Notes: generated from the sequence alone by a model not told the origin. A stretch of DNA of 28,536 bases from Allomeiothermus sp035760705 (GCA_035760705.1 DASTSL010000079.1:1-28536); one strand, 5' to 3'. Positions 15,354 through 23,250 are shown, counted from the stretch's first letter. Numbers and translations are program-made.

Positions 15354-17459
15354 ATGAAGACCCTCTTCGTCGCCCCGGTGAGCGCCAACGTCGGCCTGAC
15401 CAGCGCTGCTTTGGGGTTGGTGCGGGCCTTGCAGCGGGCTGCATTCAAGGTGGGATTCTGCAAACCCATCGCCCAGGACCACGGCCCCACCGACCACAGC
15501 ACCCACTTTGCCCGCGAGATCGGCCACCTCGAGGCCCCCGCCCCGATCCCGCTCGAGCGCACCGAAGCCCTCTTGAGCCAGCAGGAGACCGACACCCTGA
15601 TGGAGGAGGTGGTGGGGCTCTACCAGCGGGCCGCGGCGGGCCAGGACGTGGTGGTGGTGGAGGGGATCGCCCTCACCTCGCGCAACCCCTACGCCAGCGC
15701 GCTCAACCCGCAGATGGCCCGTACCCTGGGGGCCGGGGTGGTGCTAGTGGCAAGCCTGGCCGATGGCGACACGGCGGAGTTGGCCGAAGGGCTCGAGATC
15801 GCCGCCCGCGACTTCGCCGAGCGGCTGGTGGGATTCGTGGTCAACTTCGTGCCCGAAGGGGTGGACTCGAGCCGTCTTCTGGCGCAGCTCCACGCCCCCG
15901 GCAGCCCGCTCGCCAAGGTGCCCGCGCTGGCCCTGGTTCCGCGCAACCCCGAGCTTTCCCTGCCCCGCACGCTGGACGTGGCCCGCCACCTGGGGGCCGA
16001 GATCTTGAACGAAGGGCAGATCAAAGAGCGCCGGGTGCGGGTCAACATGGTCACGGCCCGCTCGGTGCCGCACATCGTGGATTTATTCAAGCCGGGGACG
16101 CTGGTGGTGGCCCCCGGCGACCGCGAGGACGTGATCATGGCCACCAGCCTGGCCAGCCTCAACGGGGTGCCGCTGGCGGGGCTGCTCTTGACCTCCGGCT
16201 CGCAGCCGCAGGAGGCCATCTATCGTCTGTGTAAGCCCGCCCTCAGCGCCGAGTTGCCGCTGATGATAGTGGAGAGCAACAGCTTCGAGACCGTGCGCCG
16301 CCTAGAAGGGATGGACAAACAGGTCCCGCTCGACGACCTGGGGCGGATGGAGAAGGTGCTGGACTTCGTGGCGGACCGCCTCGACACCGCCCCCTTGCAA
16401 AGCCAGATCCATGCGCCCAGCGAGAGACGCCTCTCGCCCCCGGCCTTCCGCTACGAGCTGATCCAGCGGGCCAGGGCCGCCAACAAGCGCATCGTGCTCC
16501 CTGAAGGCGACGAGCCCCGCACCGTCAAGGCGGCGGCCATCTGCCACGAGAAGGGCATCGCTCACTGCATCCTGCTGGCTAAACCCGAGAGTGTGCGCTC
16601 GGTAGCCGAGGCCCAGGGGGTGATCCTGCCGGAAAGCATCCAGATCGTTGACCCCGACAGCATCCGCGAGCGGTACGTGGAGCCGATGGTCGAACTTCGT
16701 AAGCACAAAGGGCTCACCGCCCCCCAAGCCCTGCAACAGCTCGAGGACAACGTGGTGCTGGGGACGATGATGCTCGCCTTGGACGAGGTGGACGGGCTGG
16801 TCTCGGGGGCCATCCACACCACCGCCAACACCGTGCGCCCGGCTCTCCAGCTCATCAAGACCGCGCCGGGGGTCAAGCTGGTGAGCAGCGTGTTTTTCAT
16901 GCTGATGCCCGAGCAAGTCTTGGTCTACGGCGACTGCGCCATCAACCCCGACCCGACGCCTGAGGAACTGGCCGACATCGCGCTCCAGAGCGCCGACAGC
17001 GCCGCCGCCTTCGGCATCGAGCCGCGCGTGGCGATGATCTCCTACAGCACAGGCTCCTCCGGCGAGGGGGCCGACGTGGAGAAGGTGGCCTTGGCCACCC
17101 AGATCGCCAAAGCCCGCCGCCCCGATCTGCTGATCGACGGTCCCCTCCAGTACGACGCCGCCAGCGTGAAGAGTGTGGGCCAGCAAAAAGCCCCCGGTTC
17201 CCCGGTGGCGGGGCGGGCCACGGTCTTCATCTTCCCCGACCTCAACACCGGCAACACCACCTACAAGGCCGTGCAGCGCAGCGCCGGGGTGGTGAGCGTG
17301 GGGCCGATGTTGCAAGGATTGAGAAAACCGGTCAACGACCTGAGCCGAGGAGCTTTGGTGGACGACATCGTCTACACCATCGCCCTCACCGCGATCCAGG
17401 CCACGCAAACCCCAAGGGTTCCCGCTCCCCTCGCTGGTGCAAGCCCCAACGAGGGCTAG
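15354..17459 (+). CDS. pta: Phosphate acetyltransferase, long form
   Basis: A 701-residue enzyme converting acetyl-CoA and phosphate to acetyl phosphate and CoA, upstream of acetate kinase. Three parts are visible: an N-terminal P-loop-like domain (about 1-220, beginning MKTLFVAPVSANVGLTSAAL), a central DRTGG domain (about 215-325, around VVAPGDREDVIMATSLAS), and the catalytic PTA_PTB domain (about 375-690) with RIVLPEGDEPRTVKAAA, MISYSTGSSGEGADVEKV, LQYDAASVKSVGQQKAPGSP and FPDLNTGNTTYKAVQRSA. This is the long architecture of E. coli Pta. The ATG at 15354 gives the normal N-terminus, and an in-frame extension upstream has no family sequence. A TACTCT hexamer 7 bases upstream and no ribosome site suggest a leaderless mRNA. 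Confidence 0.97.
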   Translation: MKTLFVAPVSANVGLTSAALGLVRALQRAAFKVGFCKPIAQDHGPTDHSTHFAREIGHLEAPAPIPLERTEALLSQQETDTLMEEVVGLYQRAAAGQDVVVVEGIALTSRNPYASALNPQMARTLGAGVVLVASLADGDTAELAEGLEIAARDFAERLVGFVVNFVPEGVDSSRLLAQLHAPGSPLAKVPALALVPRNPELSLPRTLDVARHLGAEILNEGQIKERRVRVNMVTARSVPHIVDLFKPGTLVVAPGDREDVIMATSLASLNGVPLAGLLLTSGSQPQEAIYRLCKPALSAELPLMIVESNSFETVRRLEGMDKQVPLDDLGRMEKVLDFVADRLDTAPLQSQIHAPSERRLSPPAFRYELIQRARAANKRIVLPEGDEPRTVKAAAICHEKGIAHCILLAKPESVRSVAEAQGVILPESIQIVDPDSIRERYVEPMVELRKHKGLTAPQALQQLEDNVVLGTMMLALDEVDGLVSGAIHTTANTVRPALQLIKTAPGVKLVSSVFFMLMPEQVLVYGDCAINPDPTPEELADIALQSADSAAAFGIEPRVAMISYSTGSSGEGADVEKVALATQIAKARRPDLLIDGPLQYDAASVKSVGQQKAPGSPVAGRATVFIFPDLNTGNTTYKAVQRSAGVVSVGPMLQGLRKPVNDLSRGALVDDIVYTIALTAIQATQTPRVPAPLAGASPNEG

Positions 17460-17533
17460 GGTGGGGAACGGGCTCGAGGAGGCCAGTGCGCTAGGGTGGC
17501 AGGTGGGGAGTAAGATGCGCCCTCGAGCCACGA

Positions 17534-17539
17534 TATAGT
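17534..17539 (+). promoter_or_regulatory. -10 element of the HAD phosphatase gene
   Basis: TATAGT lies 9 bases before the ATG at 17549; no ribosome site is present. A matching -35 is not obvious. Confidence 0.45.
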
Positions 17540-17548
17540 TGACCCAAC

Positions 17549-18205
17549 ATGCGCGCGCTGATCTTCGACCTCGACGGCACTATCTTCGACAGCGAGACGG
17601 CCATCTTCCGGGCCTGGCAGGCGGTGTACGCCGAGCAGGGGGCTACGCTCACCCTGGAGACCTGGCTCCCCCTGATCGGCACCAACGAGGTCGAGTTTGA
17701 CCCGCTGGCCCACATCGAAAGCCTGGTGGGTCACCCGGTCAACCGCGACGCGGTGCTACACCGGGCCCGCGAACTCGAGCGCGAATACGTGGGAGCCACC
17801 GAGCCCCTACCCGGCGTGCGCCGATACCTCGAGACCGCCAAAGAGATGGGCCGCTTGCTGGCGGTGGCCTCGAGTTCGGGCCGGGAGTGGGTAGAGAGCC
17901 ATTTGCGGCGGCTGGGCCTGCTGGAGTTTTTCCTGGTACTCCGCACCCGCGACGACGTGGAGCGCACTAAGCCCGACCCGGCCCTCTTTTTGCGGGCCGC
18001 CGAGGGCTTGGGGGTGGAGCCCGCTCAGGCCCTGGTGATCGAGGACTCCCTCAACGGGATCAAGGCCGCCAAGGCCGCCGGGATGCGGGTGGTGGCGGTT
18101 CCCAACCCCCTGACCCGGCACTCCGACCTATCCGGGGCCGACCTGGTGATCCCCAGCCTGGCCGAGGTGCCGCTGAAAGCCCTGCTGGAGCGGCTCGAGG
18201 CTTAG
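17549..18205 (+). CDS. HAD-superfamily phosphatase (beta-phosphoglucomutase/phosphoglycolate phosphatase-like)
   Basis: A 218-residue HAD protein of subfamily I. Motif I is FDLDGTIFDSE (nucleophile Asp7 and Asp9), an alpha-helical cap follows (about 15-85), motif II is AVASSSG (about 105-111), the Lys of motif III is in RTKPDPALFLRAA, and motif IV is VIEDSLNGIKAAKAAGM. All catalytic residues are present. Such proteins remove phosphate from small metabolites or isomerise sugar phosphates; the DGT motif and cap do not settle the substrate. The gene ends 5 bases before the stop of the convergent DinB gene. Confidence 0.88.
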   Translation: MRALIFDLDGTIFDSETAIFRAWQAVYAEQGATLTLETWLPLIGTNEVEFDPLAHIESLVGHPVNRDAVLHRARELEREYVGATEPLPGVRRYLETAKEMGRLLAVASSSGREWVESHLRRLGLLEFFLVLRTRDDVERTKPDPALFLRAAEGLGVEPAQALVIEDSLNGIKAAKAAGMRVVAVPNPLTRHSDLSGADLVIPSLAEVPLKALLERLEA

Positions 18206-18210
18206 CCGCC

Positions 18211-18738
18211 CTACCGCCCGGGCTGGCCCTCCAGCTCGAGGTAGAAGTGGATGAGGTCAGTCTCCGGTGGGGCGTGTCCCAGTTGCCGCACCAGCGCAGC
18301 GATCTGCCCCCGATGGTAGGAGCCGTGGTTGACCAGGTGCATCAACCCCTGCCACTTGGGGACGCGGGTGTGGAGCCAGGGAACCTCGAGCTGGCTGTGG
18401 CCGAAGCGGGCTGCCAGTTCGGGGTCGTCGAGAAACGAGGCCAGAATCTCGTAGCGCACCAAGAGGGTCCGGTAGTCGTTCTCGAGGTTGGAGAACTCGG
18501 CGTAAAACTGGCTGTCGGGCGGATCGGTGATCCCCGGAGGCTCCCCGGCCAAGAGTTCGTACCAGCCCCAATCCGTGACGAACATGTGCTCCAGGATGCC
18601 CCGCACGCTGCGGAAGCTGGCCCCCAGGTCGCGCAGGTACTCCCGTGGGCTCAGGCGGCGCACGGTCTCGAGGGTCCTCCGGGTAGCCCACACCGTATAG
18701 CGCAGGTGGGTCGCTAGAAAGGTTTCGGGATCGGTCAA
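18211..18738 (-). CDS. DinB-family protein
   Basis: A 175-residue four-helix-bundle protein of the DinB/YfiT class. The metal-binding His residues are His51 in GILEHMF, and His138 and His142 in HLVNHGSYHRGQI, at the spacing usual for the family. DinB proteins bind a divalent metal, and some act as thiol-S-transferases or stress-related hydrolases; the role here is unknown. The start is TTG (18736-18738), chosen because GGAG lies 8 bases upstream and the protein is then full length. A TAGATT hexamer about 28 bases upstream may be the -10. A second intact DinB gene lies behind it on the same strand. Confidence 0.8.
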   Translation of the reverse strand: MTDPETFLATHLRYTVWATRRTLETVRRLSPREYLRDLGASFRSVRGILEHMFVTDWGWYELLAGEPPGITDPPDSQFYAEFSNLENDYRTLLVRYEILASFLDDPELAARFGHSQLEVPWLHTRVPKWQGLMHLVNHGSYHRGQIAALVRQLGHAPPETDLIHFYLELEGQPGR

Positions 18739-18890
18739 GGTATTTCTCCAGTGATCAACGCCAAGAATCTAAGTGCGCCCAGGGTAGAAGGGTGGGGTTC
18801 AGCGGAAGGGTGGGTGTCCGGCGCAGCGTAAACGACCCTCCGCCCACTATCTCTCTATCCGGGAGATACTTATGTCAAGCCCAACAAGCG

Positions 18891-19367
18891 CTAGCCCTTG
18901 AGGATCTGTCGCACCGCACCGGCATGGTAGGCGGCATGGGCGATGTTGTTGATGGCCGCGGAAAGACCCGGTTCCCGCCAGAAGGGCTCGTGCTCGAGGA
19001 AAGCGCGGAGGGCCTCATATTCCTGGCGGAAGCCCACTTTGATCTCCTCCCACTGGGCCTCGCTGGGCGAGACGATTTTCCAGCTACCGGCCCAATCCGC
19101 CGAGTACTCCTCGTCCCCACTCAGAACATGACGGGTGTAAGCCAGCGTGATCCGCACGTGGTCGAGATGGGCCGCCACACTCGAGCGGCCCGGCCCTAGC
19201 GACTTAGCGGCTTCCCGGGCACTGAGGTTTTTCACCGCAAACCACAGCCCGTTGTACCAGCCATATCGCTCACGGTCGGTCTCGTCGCCCTCCACGGCCA
19301 TCTCGAGGGCCGTGAGCAAGGCTTTCGTCAGGCCTTCGTGCGCGAACTTCTGGTGCTCCTCTCGCAT
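18891..19367 (-). CDS. DinB-like (DUF664-type) protein
   Basis: A 158-residue protein of the DinB-like fold. The His triad candidates are His67 or His70 in VAAHLDHVR, and His144 and His148 in NIAHAAYHAGAVRQ, matching the HxxxH of the last helix. The middle (EYSADWAGSWKIVSPSEAQW) is acidic and helical. Sequence resemblance to the neighbouring 175-residue DinB protein is low outside the metal site, so recent duplication is unlikely. The ATG follows AAAGGGGG. An extended -10 lies about 35 bases upstream. Function unknown; a metal-dependent thiol enzyme is possible. Confidence 0.75.
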   Translation of the reverse strand: MREEHQKFAHEGLTKALLTALEMAVEGDETDRERYGWYNGLWFAVKNLSAREAAKSLGPGRSSVAAHLDHVRITLAYTRHVLSGDEEYSADWAGSWKIVSPSEAQWEEIKVGFRQEYEALRAFLEHEPFWREPGLSAAINNIAHAAYHAGAVRQILKG

Positions 19368-19402
19368 ATGCCCCCTTTGCGTAGCGAACTACTTCGGTTC
19401 TG

Positions 19403-19411
19403 ATCATACCA
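19403..19411 (-). promoter_or_regulatory. Extended -10 promoter of the DinB-like gene
   Basis: TGGTATGAT on the minus strand is an extended -10 (TGN plus TATGAT), 35 bases before the ATG, leaving room for a leader with the AAAGGGGG ribosome site. It resembles the TCTGGCATAAT promoters at 21194 and 21961. Confidence 0.5.
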
Positions 19412-19503
19412 GAATCCCGAACCTGCCCGATATCCGCTTTTGGATGGACCCTTTCTCCCCGGTAGCTCACCCCACCACAAGGAAACCCGGTAACCTTAGA
19501 GCC

Positions 19504-19884
19504 ATGAACGAGCGCGACATCCGGGTCTCGGTGGAGGTGGTATTCGTGCCCGAGCACTCCCAGCCGGGGCGCTTGGTGTTCGTCTACTTCATCACCCTGG
19601 AGAACCACGGCCCCGAGCGGGCGCAACTCTTGGAACGGCACTGGCTCATCGAGGAAGCGGGCGGGGCCACCACCGAGGTCATGGGCGAAGGGGTGGTGGG
19701 GCAACAGCCGATCCTCGAGCCCGGCGAGACCTTCCAGTACAACTCCTGGACCCACATCTCCCACCCGCCCGGCGTCATGCGCGGCTGGTACACCTTCCAG
19801 AACACCCTGGGGGAGCGCTTCAAGGTGGAGATCCCGCCGTTCGCCCTGACCCTTCCCGCCGGGGAACCCCGGATGCTCAACTGA
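19504..19884 (+). CDS. apaG: ApaG (DUF525) protein
   Basis: A 126-residue single-domain protein of the ApaG family, an all-beta immunoglobulin-like fold. The hallmark region is EPGETFQYNSWTHISHPPGV followed by MRGWYTFQ, where ApaG proteins have the Tyr-x-Ser and GxMxGxY motif; the start YFITLENHGPERAQLLERHW is also typical. The biochemical role of bacterial ApaG is unsettled; it was named for a link to diadenosine tetraphosphate and Co/Mg effects in enterobacteria. The ATG 19504 begins the domain, and TAACCT lies 7 bases before it without a ribosome site, so the mRNA is probably leaderless. Confidence 0.9.
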   Translation: MNERDIRVSVEVVFVPEHSQPGRLVFVYFITLENHGPERAQLLERHWLIEEAGGATTEVMGEGVVGQQPILEPGETFQYNSWTHISHPPGVMRGWYTFQNTLGERFKVEIPPFALTLPAGEPRMLN

Positions 19885-19963
19885 GCCCCTTGCCTATGGC
19901 TGGCACGGTCGCTCAAGCCAACGCAGCGTACTGGCGATGAGCGATGAGCCGAAGAAGTCTAGG

Positions 19964-20026
19964 GGTGCGGCATGACTACCGCCTGGGGGGGATTTTTTGT
20001 GAAGACCCCTGTAATCCCCCCGCACC
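19964..20026. repeat. Nested inverted repeats
   Basis: The inner pair is GGGGGGATT (19986-19994) and AATCCCCCC (20013-20021), a perfect 9-bp stem with an 18-base loop. The outer GGTGCGG (19964-19970) complements CCGCACC (20020-20026), sharing two bases with the inner arm, so the two stems compete at the edge. It may act as a terminator for apaG. Confidence 0.5.
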
Positions 20027-20089
20027 GCTAAGGCGATGCAATGGCGAAAGGGGGTTCTGGTGCGGCGAATATCCGGCCCGCTCTAGGTA

Positions 20090-20171
20090 CCCCACGGAAG
20101 GCTTCTCAACTTAGGTTTGTTGTGGAAGGCGATTTTTTCTCTCCTGGATCGGCAAAGCGCCTTCCGTGGGG
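20090..20171. repeat. 82-bp unit with perfect 13-bp terminal inverted repeats
   Basis: CCCCACGGAAGGC (20090-20102) and GCCTTCCGTGGGG (20159-20171) are exact complements around 56 bases. An internal GGAAGGCG (20124-20131) also complements CGCCTTCC (20158-20165), so two hairpins compete for the right arm. No target-site duplication is seen at the edges. Confidence 0.6.
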
Positions 20172-20230
20172 GCCCCAAGGATTAAGGAAAATCAGTGAGA
20201 GGGCACTTGGTCTTTAGCCTTCAGCTTTGA

Positions 20231-21187
20231 CTAATCCTTCACCGTCGCCCGGCGCAACCGGTCCATGATGGCCCGCCCCAAGCCTTCTTCGGGGACGGGT
20301 TCGGCGTAGATGGCGGGCAGGCCCAGCCGGTCGAGCTGGTGCAGGGCCTCGAAGAGATGGGCCGCGGCCTCGCGGAGATCCCCCGTGGGGGAGAGCACCT
20401 TGACCAACTTGAAGCCCTTGGGCACGTCCCGGAAAGCCAGATACCCCGACTGCTTGCGGAGTTCCTTGGGCACCTCTTCGGGCCGGGCCACCTGGATGGG
20501 GGTGCGCGGGGCGTAGTGCTGGGGGAGCTGGCCGGGGACCAGCGGCCTGGCGCTCTCCCCTACCCGGAGTTCGACCCGCCCCAAGATGGACTCGAGTTCC
20601 TCCAGCGGGATCGCCCCGTGGCGCAGCACCACCGGCTTTTCGGCCAGCAGCAGGATGGTAGACTCCACCCCGTAGATGGTTGGCCCCCCGTCCAGGATCA
20701 GGTCCACCGCCTCCCCCAGCATCCGCTCGACGTGCTCGGCGCGGGTCGGGCTCAAGTAGCCGAAGGGGTTGGCGCTCGGCGCGGCGATGGGAAGGCCAGC
20801 CTGGCGGATCAGCTCGAGTGCGACCGGATGGGCTGGCATCCGCACCGCCACAGTGGGCAGCCCCGAGGTGACGATCCCCGGCAGGGCCTCGGTCTTAGGC
20901 AGCACCAGGGTGAGCGGCCCCGGCCAGAACTTTTCCATCAAGGGCTCAGCCTGGGCCGGCACTTCCCGCACCACCCGAAGGAGCATCTCCCGGTCCGCCA
21001 CGTGGACGATCAGCGGGTCGAAGCTGGGCCGTCGCTTGGCCTCGAAGATGCGGGCCACGGCGGAGGCGTCCAAAGCGTTCGCCCCGAGACCGTAGACGGT
21101 CTCAGTGGGGAAGGCTACCAGGCCCCCCTCCCGGATGACCCGTGCGGCCTGCTCGATCTCCCTTAGCGTAGCCGGTACTACGGCCAT
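20231..21187 (-). CDS. sua5: L-threonylcarbamoyladenylate synthase, two-domain Sua5 type
   Basis: A 318-residue enzyme that makes threonylcarbamoyl-AMP from Thr, bicarbonate and ATP for the universal t6A modification at position 37 of ANN-decoding tRNAs. The TsaC/YrdC domain (about 1-200) has GGLVAFPTETVYGLGANA, the phosphate-binding KRRPSFDPLIVHV, the WPGPLTLVL strand and PIAAPSANPFGYLSPT. The C-terminal Sua5 domain (about 215-318) starts with VPGQLPQHYAPRTP, the conserved linker that closes over the active site. The ATG at 21187 begins the domain; a longer reading frame upstream is antisense-like and unsupported. A TGGCATAAT promoter element lies 9 bases before it, inside the 23-base gap after the HAD gene, so the gene has its own promoter. 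Confidence 0.93.
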   Translation of the reverse strand: MAVVPATLREIEQAARVIREGGLVAFPTETVYGLGANALDASAVARIFEAKRRPSFDPLIVHVADREMLLRVVREVPAQAEPLMEKFWPGPLTLVLPKTEALPGIVTSGLPTVAVRMPAHPVALELIRQAGLPIAAPSANPFGYLSPTRAEHVERMLGEAVDLILDGGPTIYGVESTILLLAEKPVVLRHGAIPLEELESILGRVELRVGESARPLVPGQLPQHYAPRTPIQVARPEEVPKELRKQSGYLAFRDVPKGFKLVKVLSPTGDLREAAAHLFEALHQLDRLGLPAIYAEPVPEEGLGRAIMDRLRRATVKD

Positions 21188-21193
21188 AGCTTC

Positions 21194-21207
21194 CCGATTA
21201 TGCCAGA
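21194..21207 (-). promoter_or_regulatory. Extended -10 promoter of sua5
   Basis: The minus strand reads TCTGGCATAATCGG, containing TGGCATAAT (21197-21205), 9 bases before the sua5 ATG. The same 14-mer occurs upstream of the HAD gene at 21961-21974. Confidence 0.6.
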
Positions 21208-21210
21208 TGG

Positions 21211-21954
21211 TCATAGCCAGATGTCCCCATTGATCCATCCTCCGGCCAGACCCGCCGGTAACTCGGCCAAGGCGGGAATCGTGGGGTGCCGGGGGTGGGG
21301 CTCGGGTCCGACTAGCAACGTCCGGGCCCCCAGGGCAGCGGCCCGGTCGAGGTGGCGTGCGCTGTCGTCCACGAAAAGCGCTTCCTCCGGCTCGAGCCCG
21401 GTGTGCTGGAGCACTCGGGCGTGGTACTGCGGGCTCTCCTTGATCCGGTCCACCAGGTCCGGGCCGTAAAGCCCCACGAAGCACTCGCGCACTTCCATCC
21501 CGCTGAGGTACCCTTCCAGGTCGTAGGAAGCCTCGCCGGAAGCGGTGTGCAGGGTGTACCCCTGGGCTTTCAACTCGCGGATGGCCTCCACCGCGCCGGG
21601 GAAGGCCGAGCGCACCTTGGGGGTGACGTAGGCCGAAACCCGGCGGATCAGCTCGAGGCAAAAGTCTTCGTCGGGTTCAGGGAGACCCAGGTAGCGGCAG
21701 GAGCCCTGGGTCCACTCGAGCGCGTAGTAGCGCTCGTACCCGGCAAAGCTCAGGTCGGTGTGGCCGAAGCGGTGCTCCAAGGTCTCCGGTTGCCATAAGG
21801 CTTCGGCCACCGCCCGGTTGGCCTCCGCCCAGCCCTCCGGGGTTCCGCCCAGAATCGGCGGCAGGAACTCGCCCAGCAAGCGCTGCCACTGCGGGCCGCG
21901 CAGCCGATTGTCGTTCATCACCCCTCCGTCGTCGAGAAAGATCACCGGTCGCAC
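21211..21954 (-). CDS. HAD-superfamily hydrolase with a DDGGV motif
   Basis: A 247-residue protein with HAD architecture. Motif I is VIFLDDGGVMNDN, in which the usual DxDxV is read as DDGGV, so the position of the second acidic residue is Gly. Motif II lies near HTASGEASYD, the Lys of motif III in DRIKESPQYHARV, and motif IV is LFVDDSARHLDRAAALG. Variants with DDGGV are familiar among uncharacterised HAD proteins. The loss of the acid/base Asp could change the reaction from phosphatase to another hydrolysis such as dehalogenation; this is inference. The start is GTG 21954 with GGAGG nearby. The gene is divergent from the GNAT gene across only 29 bases. Confidence 0.82.
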   Translation of the reverse strand: MRPVIFLDDGGVMNDNRLRGPQWQRLLGEFLPPILGGTPEGWAEANRAVAEALWQPETLEHRFGHTDLSFAGYERYYALEWTQGSCRYLGLPEPDEDFCLELIRRVSAYVTPKVRSAFPGAVEAIRELKAQGYTLHTASGEASYDLEGYLSGMEVRECFVGLYGPDLVDRIKESPQYHARVLQHTGLEPEEALFVDDSARHLDRAAALGARTLLVGPEPHPRHPTIPALAELPAGLAGGWINGDIWL

Positions 21955-21960
21955 AACCCT

Positions 21961-21976
21961 CCGATTATGCCAGAAT
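21961..21976. promoter_or_regulatory. Overlapping divergent -10 elements of the HAD and GNAT genes
   Basis: On the minus strand TGGCATAAT (21964-21972) lies 9 bases before the HAD GTG; on the plus strand CAGAAT (21971-21976) lies 7 bases before the GNAT ATG. The two elements share two bases, so both promoters cannot be occupied at once. Confidence 0.55.
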
Positions 21977-21983
21977 CTAGAGC

Positions 21984-22499
21984 ATGTGGACCATTACCCG
22001 CCTGGGGGCCGAGGAGACCCGTGCCGTCCTCCCCGAGTTGGCCGAGGTGTTGCGGGACTGTGTGGACGGCGGGGCTTCGGTGAGCTTTCTGCCCCCGCTC
22101 GCCTTGGCGGAAGCCCGGCGGTTCTGGGAGCGGATGCTCCCCGGTCTGGCCGAGGGCAACCGCATCCTGCTCGCGGCCCGGCAGGACGGGCAGGTGGTGG
22201 GGACGGTGATGCTCGAGCTTTCCCTCACCCCCAACGGCCTACACCGGGCCGAGGTGCAGAAGCTGCTCGTCCACCGCAAAGCCCGCCGCCAAGGAATAGC
22301 CGAAGCGCTGATGCGCGAGGTCGAAAAAGCCGCCCTCGAGGCTGGGCGCACCCTGCTGCACCTCGACACCTGCAAGGGGTACGCCGCCGAGACCCTTTAC
22401 CGCAAACTCGGTTGGGTGGAGGTGGGGATCATCCCCAAGTTTGCCAAGGAGCCCCACGGCTTCTGCGACACGGTGATCTTCTACAAGCACCTTGCCTAG
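21984..22499 (+). CDS. GNAT-family N-acetyltransferase
   Basis: A 171-residue acetyl-CoA-dependent transferase. The acetyl-CoA-binding motif A is VQKLLVHRKARRQGIAEALM (about 91-110), with RRQGIA as the R/QxxGxG/A pyrophosphate loop. The strand before it, VVGTVMLEL, and the C-terminal LYRKLGWVEVGIIPKFAK are typical. Many members with this C-terminus acetylate small amines or antibiotics; the substrate is not known here. The ATG has no ribosome site and CAGAAT is 7 bases upstream, indicating a leaderless mRNA. Confidence 0.88.
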   Translation: MWTITRLGAEETRAVLPELAEVLRDCVDGGASVSFLPPLALAEARRFWERMLPGLAEGNRILLAARQDGQVVGTVMLELSLTPNGLHRAEVQKLLVHRKARRQGIAEALMREVEKAALEAGRTLLHLDTCKGYAAETLYRKLGWVEVGIIPKFAKEPHGFCDTVIFYKHLA

Positions 22500-22563
22500 C
22501 CAGTGAAGGGTCGCTAGACCCCCGGCGGTGCCGGTACTCAATGCCAGAGGTTATCGTAGAGGC

Positions 22564-23250
22564 ATGGGCAAATTCCTGGTGGGGTGGGGAATGGTCCTGG
22601 CTCTGTCGGTGGCCTGGGGCCAAGCCGATGAGAGCGATTTGTACGACTGCCTCCCGACCGATCTGAAGGTACAGACCCTGATCTTCAGCGGCCCCGACGG
22701 CACCCGGCTGCGCGGGGTGATGCTCGGGGAAGGTCAGAGCGGCGTGGTGTTCTCCAACGAGAGCGGCAACGAGGCCTGCCGCTGGATCGGATTCGCCCGG
22801 ACGTTGGTGGGGGTGGGTTACCGGGTGTTCCTCTACACCTACGGCTCTACCCGGCGCGAGGAGGATACCACGGCTGCCGTGGCCGAGATGGGGCGGCGCG
22901 GGGTGAAGCGGATCATCCTGGTGGGGGCTTCGCAGGGGGCCAAAACCAGCATCATCGCCGCCAGCCGCAAGCTGCCGGGGGTGGTGGCCGCAGTGACCCT
23001 CTCGGCAGAGGAGTTCATGGCCAGCCAGGACATCAAACCTTTCGCGGCCCGGCTCGAGCTTCCGGTCCTCTTCGTGACCGCCGAGCGCGATGCCTTCGGG
23101 GCGAACCGGGCAGCCCTGCTCTTTTACCGCTTGGCCCCCTCCAAGGAAAAACAACTGCTGGTGATGCCGGGCTCGGCCCACGGGACCCAACTGCTGAAGG
23201 ATGCCGGGCTGGTCCGGCGGGTGTTGGGTTTTATCAACGCCCACCGCTGA
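22564..23250 (+). CDS. Secreted alpha/beta hydrolase
   Basis: A 228-residue exported hydrolase. The signal peptide runs MGKFLVGWGMVLALSVAWG, with likely cleavage after Gly19 or Ala21. The fold elements are the nucleophile elbow VGASQGAKTS (Ser123), an Asp candidate in TAERDAFGA (Asp176) and His206 in PGSAHGTQL, in the order Ser-Asp-His of dienelactone-hydrolase-like and esterase families. Mature-domain Cys residues at about 29 and 72 (YDCLPTD, EACRW) could form a disulfide. The substrate is unknown; an ester or lactone in the envelope is plausible. An in-frame ATG 12 codons upstream is rejected because the signal peptide starts here. TATCGT lies 6 bases before the ATG. The last 17 bases overlap the convergent PLP-enzyme gene. 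Confidence 0.82.
   Translation: MGKFLVGWGMVLALSVAWGQADESDLYDCLPTDLKVQTLIFSGPDGTRLRGVMLGEGQSGVVFSNESGNEACRWIGFARTLVGVGYRVFLYTYGSTRREEDTTAAVAEMGRRGVKRIILVGASQGAKTSIIAASRKLPGVVAAVTLSAEEFMASQDIKPFAARLELPVLFVTAERDAFGANRAALLFYRLAPSKEKQLLVMPGSAHGTQLLKDAGLVRRVLGFINAHR

Larger units (their letters stand above)
19885..20230. other. Structured 346-base spacer between convergent apaG and sua5
   Basis: No coding region is supported. It holds two exact GCGATGA heptads (19934-19947), a nested hairpin region (19964-20026), a long inverted repeat (20090-20171) and further heptad-like units near 20209-20229 that run into the sua5 stop codon. Confidence 0.6.

Noticed and set aside
20090..20171. Complete insertion sequence
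   Set aside because: Inverted repeats are present but there is no transposase frame between or near them and no target-site duplication.
21188..21661. In-frame upstream extension of sua5 by about 158 residues
   Set aside because: The extension is low-complexity Arg/Pro/Gly sequence antisense to nothing and overlapping the HAD gene in another frame; the promoter and domain start point to 21187.
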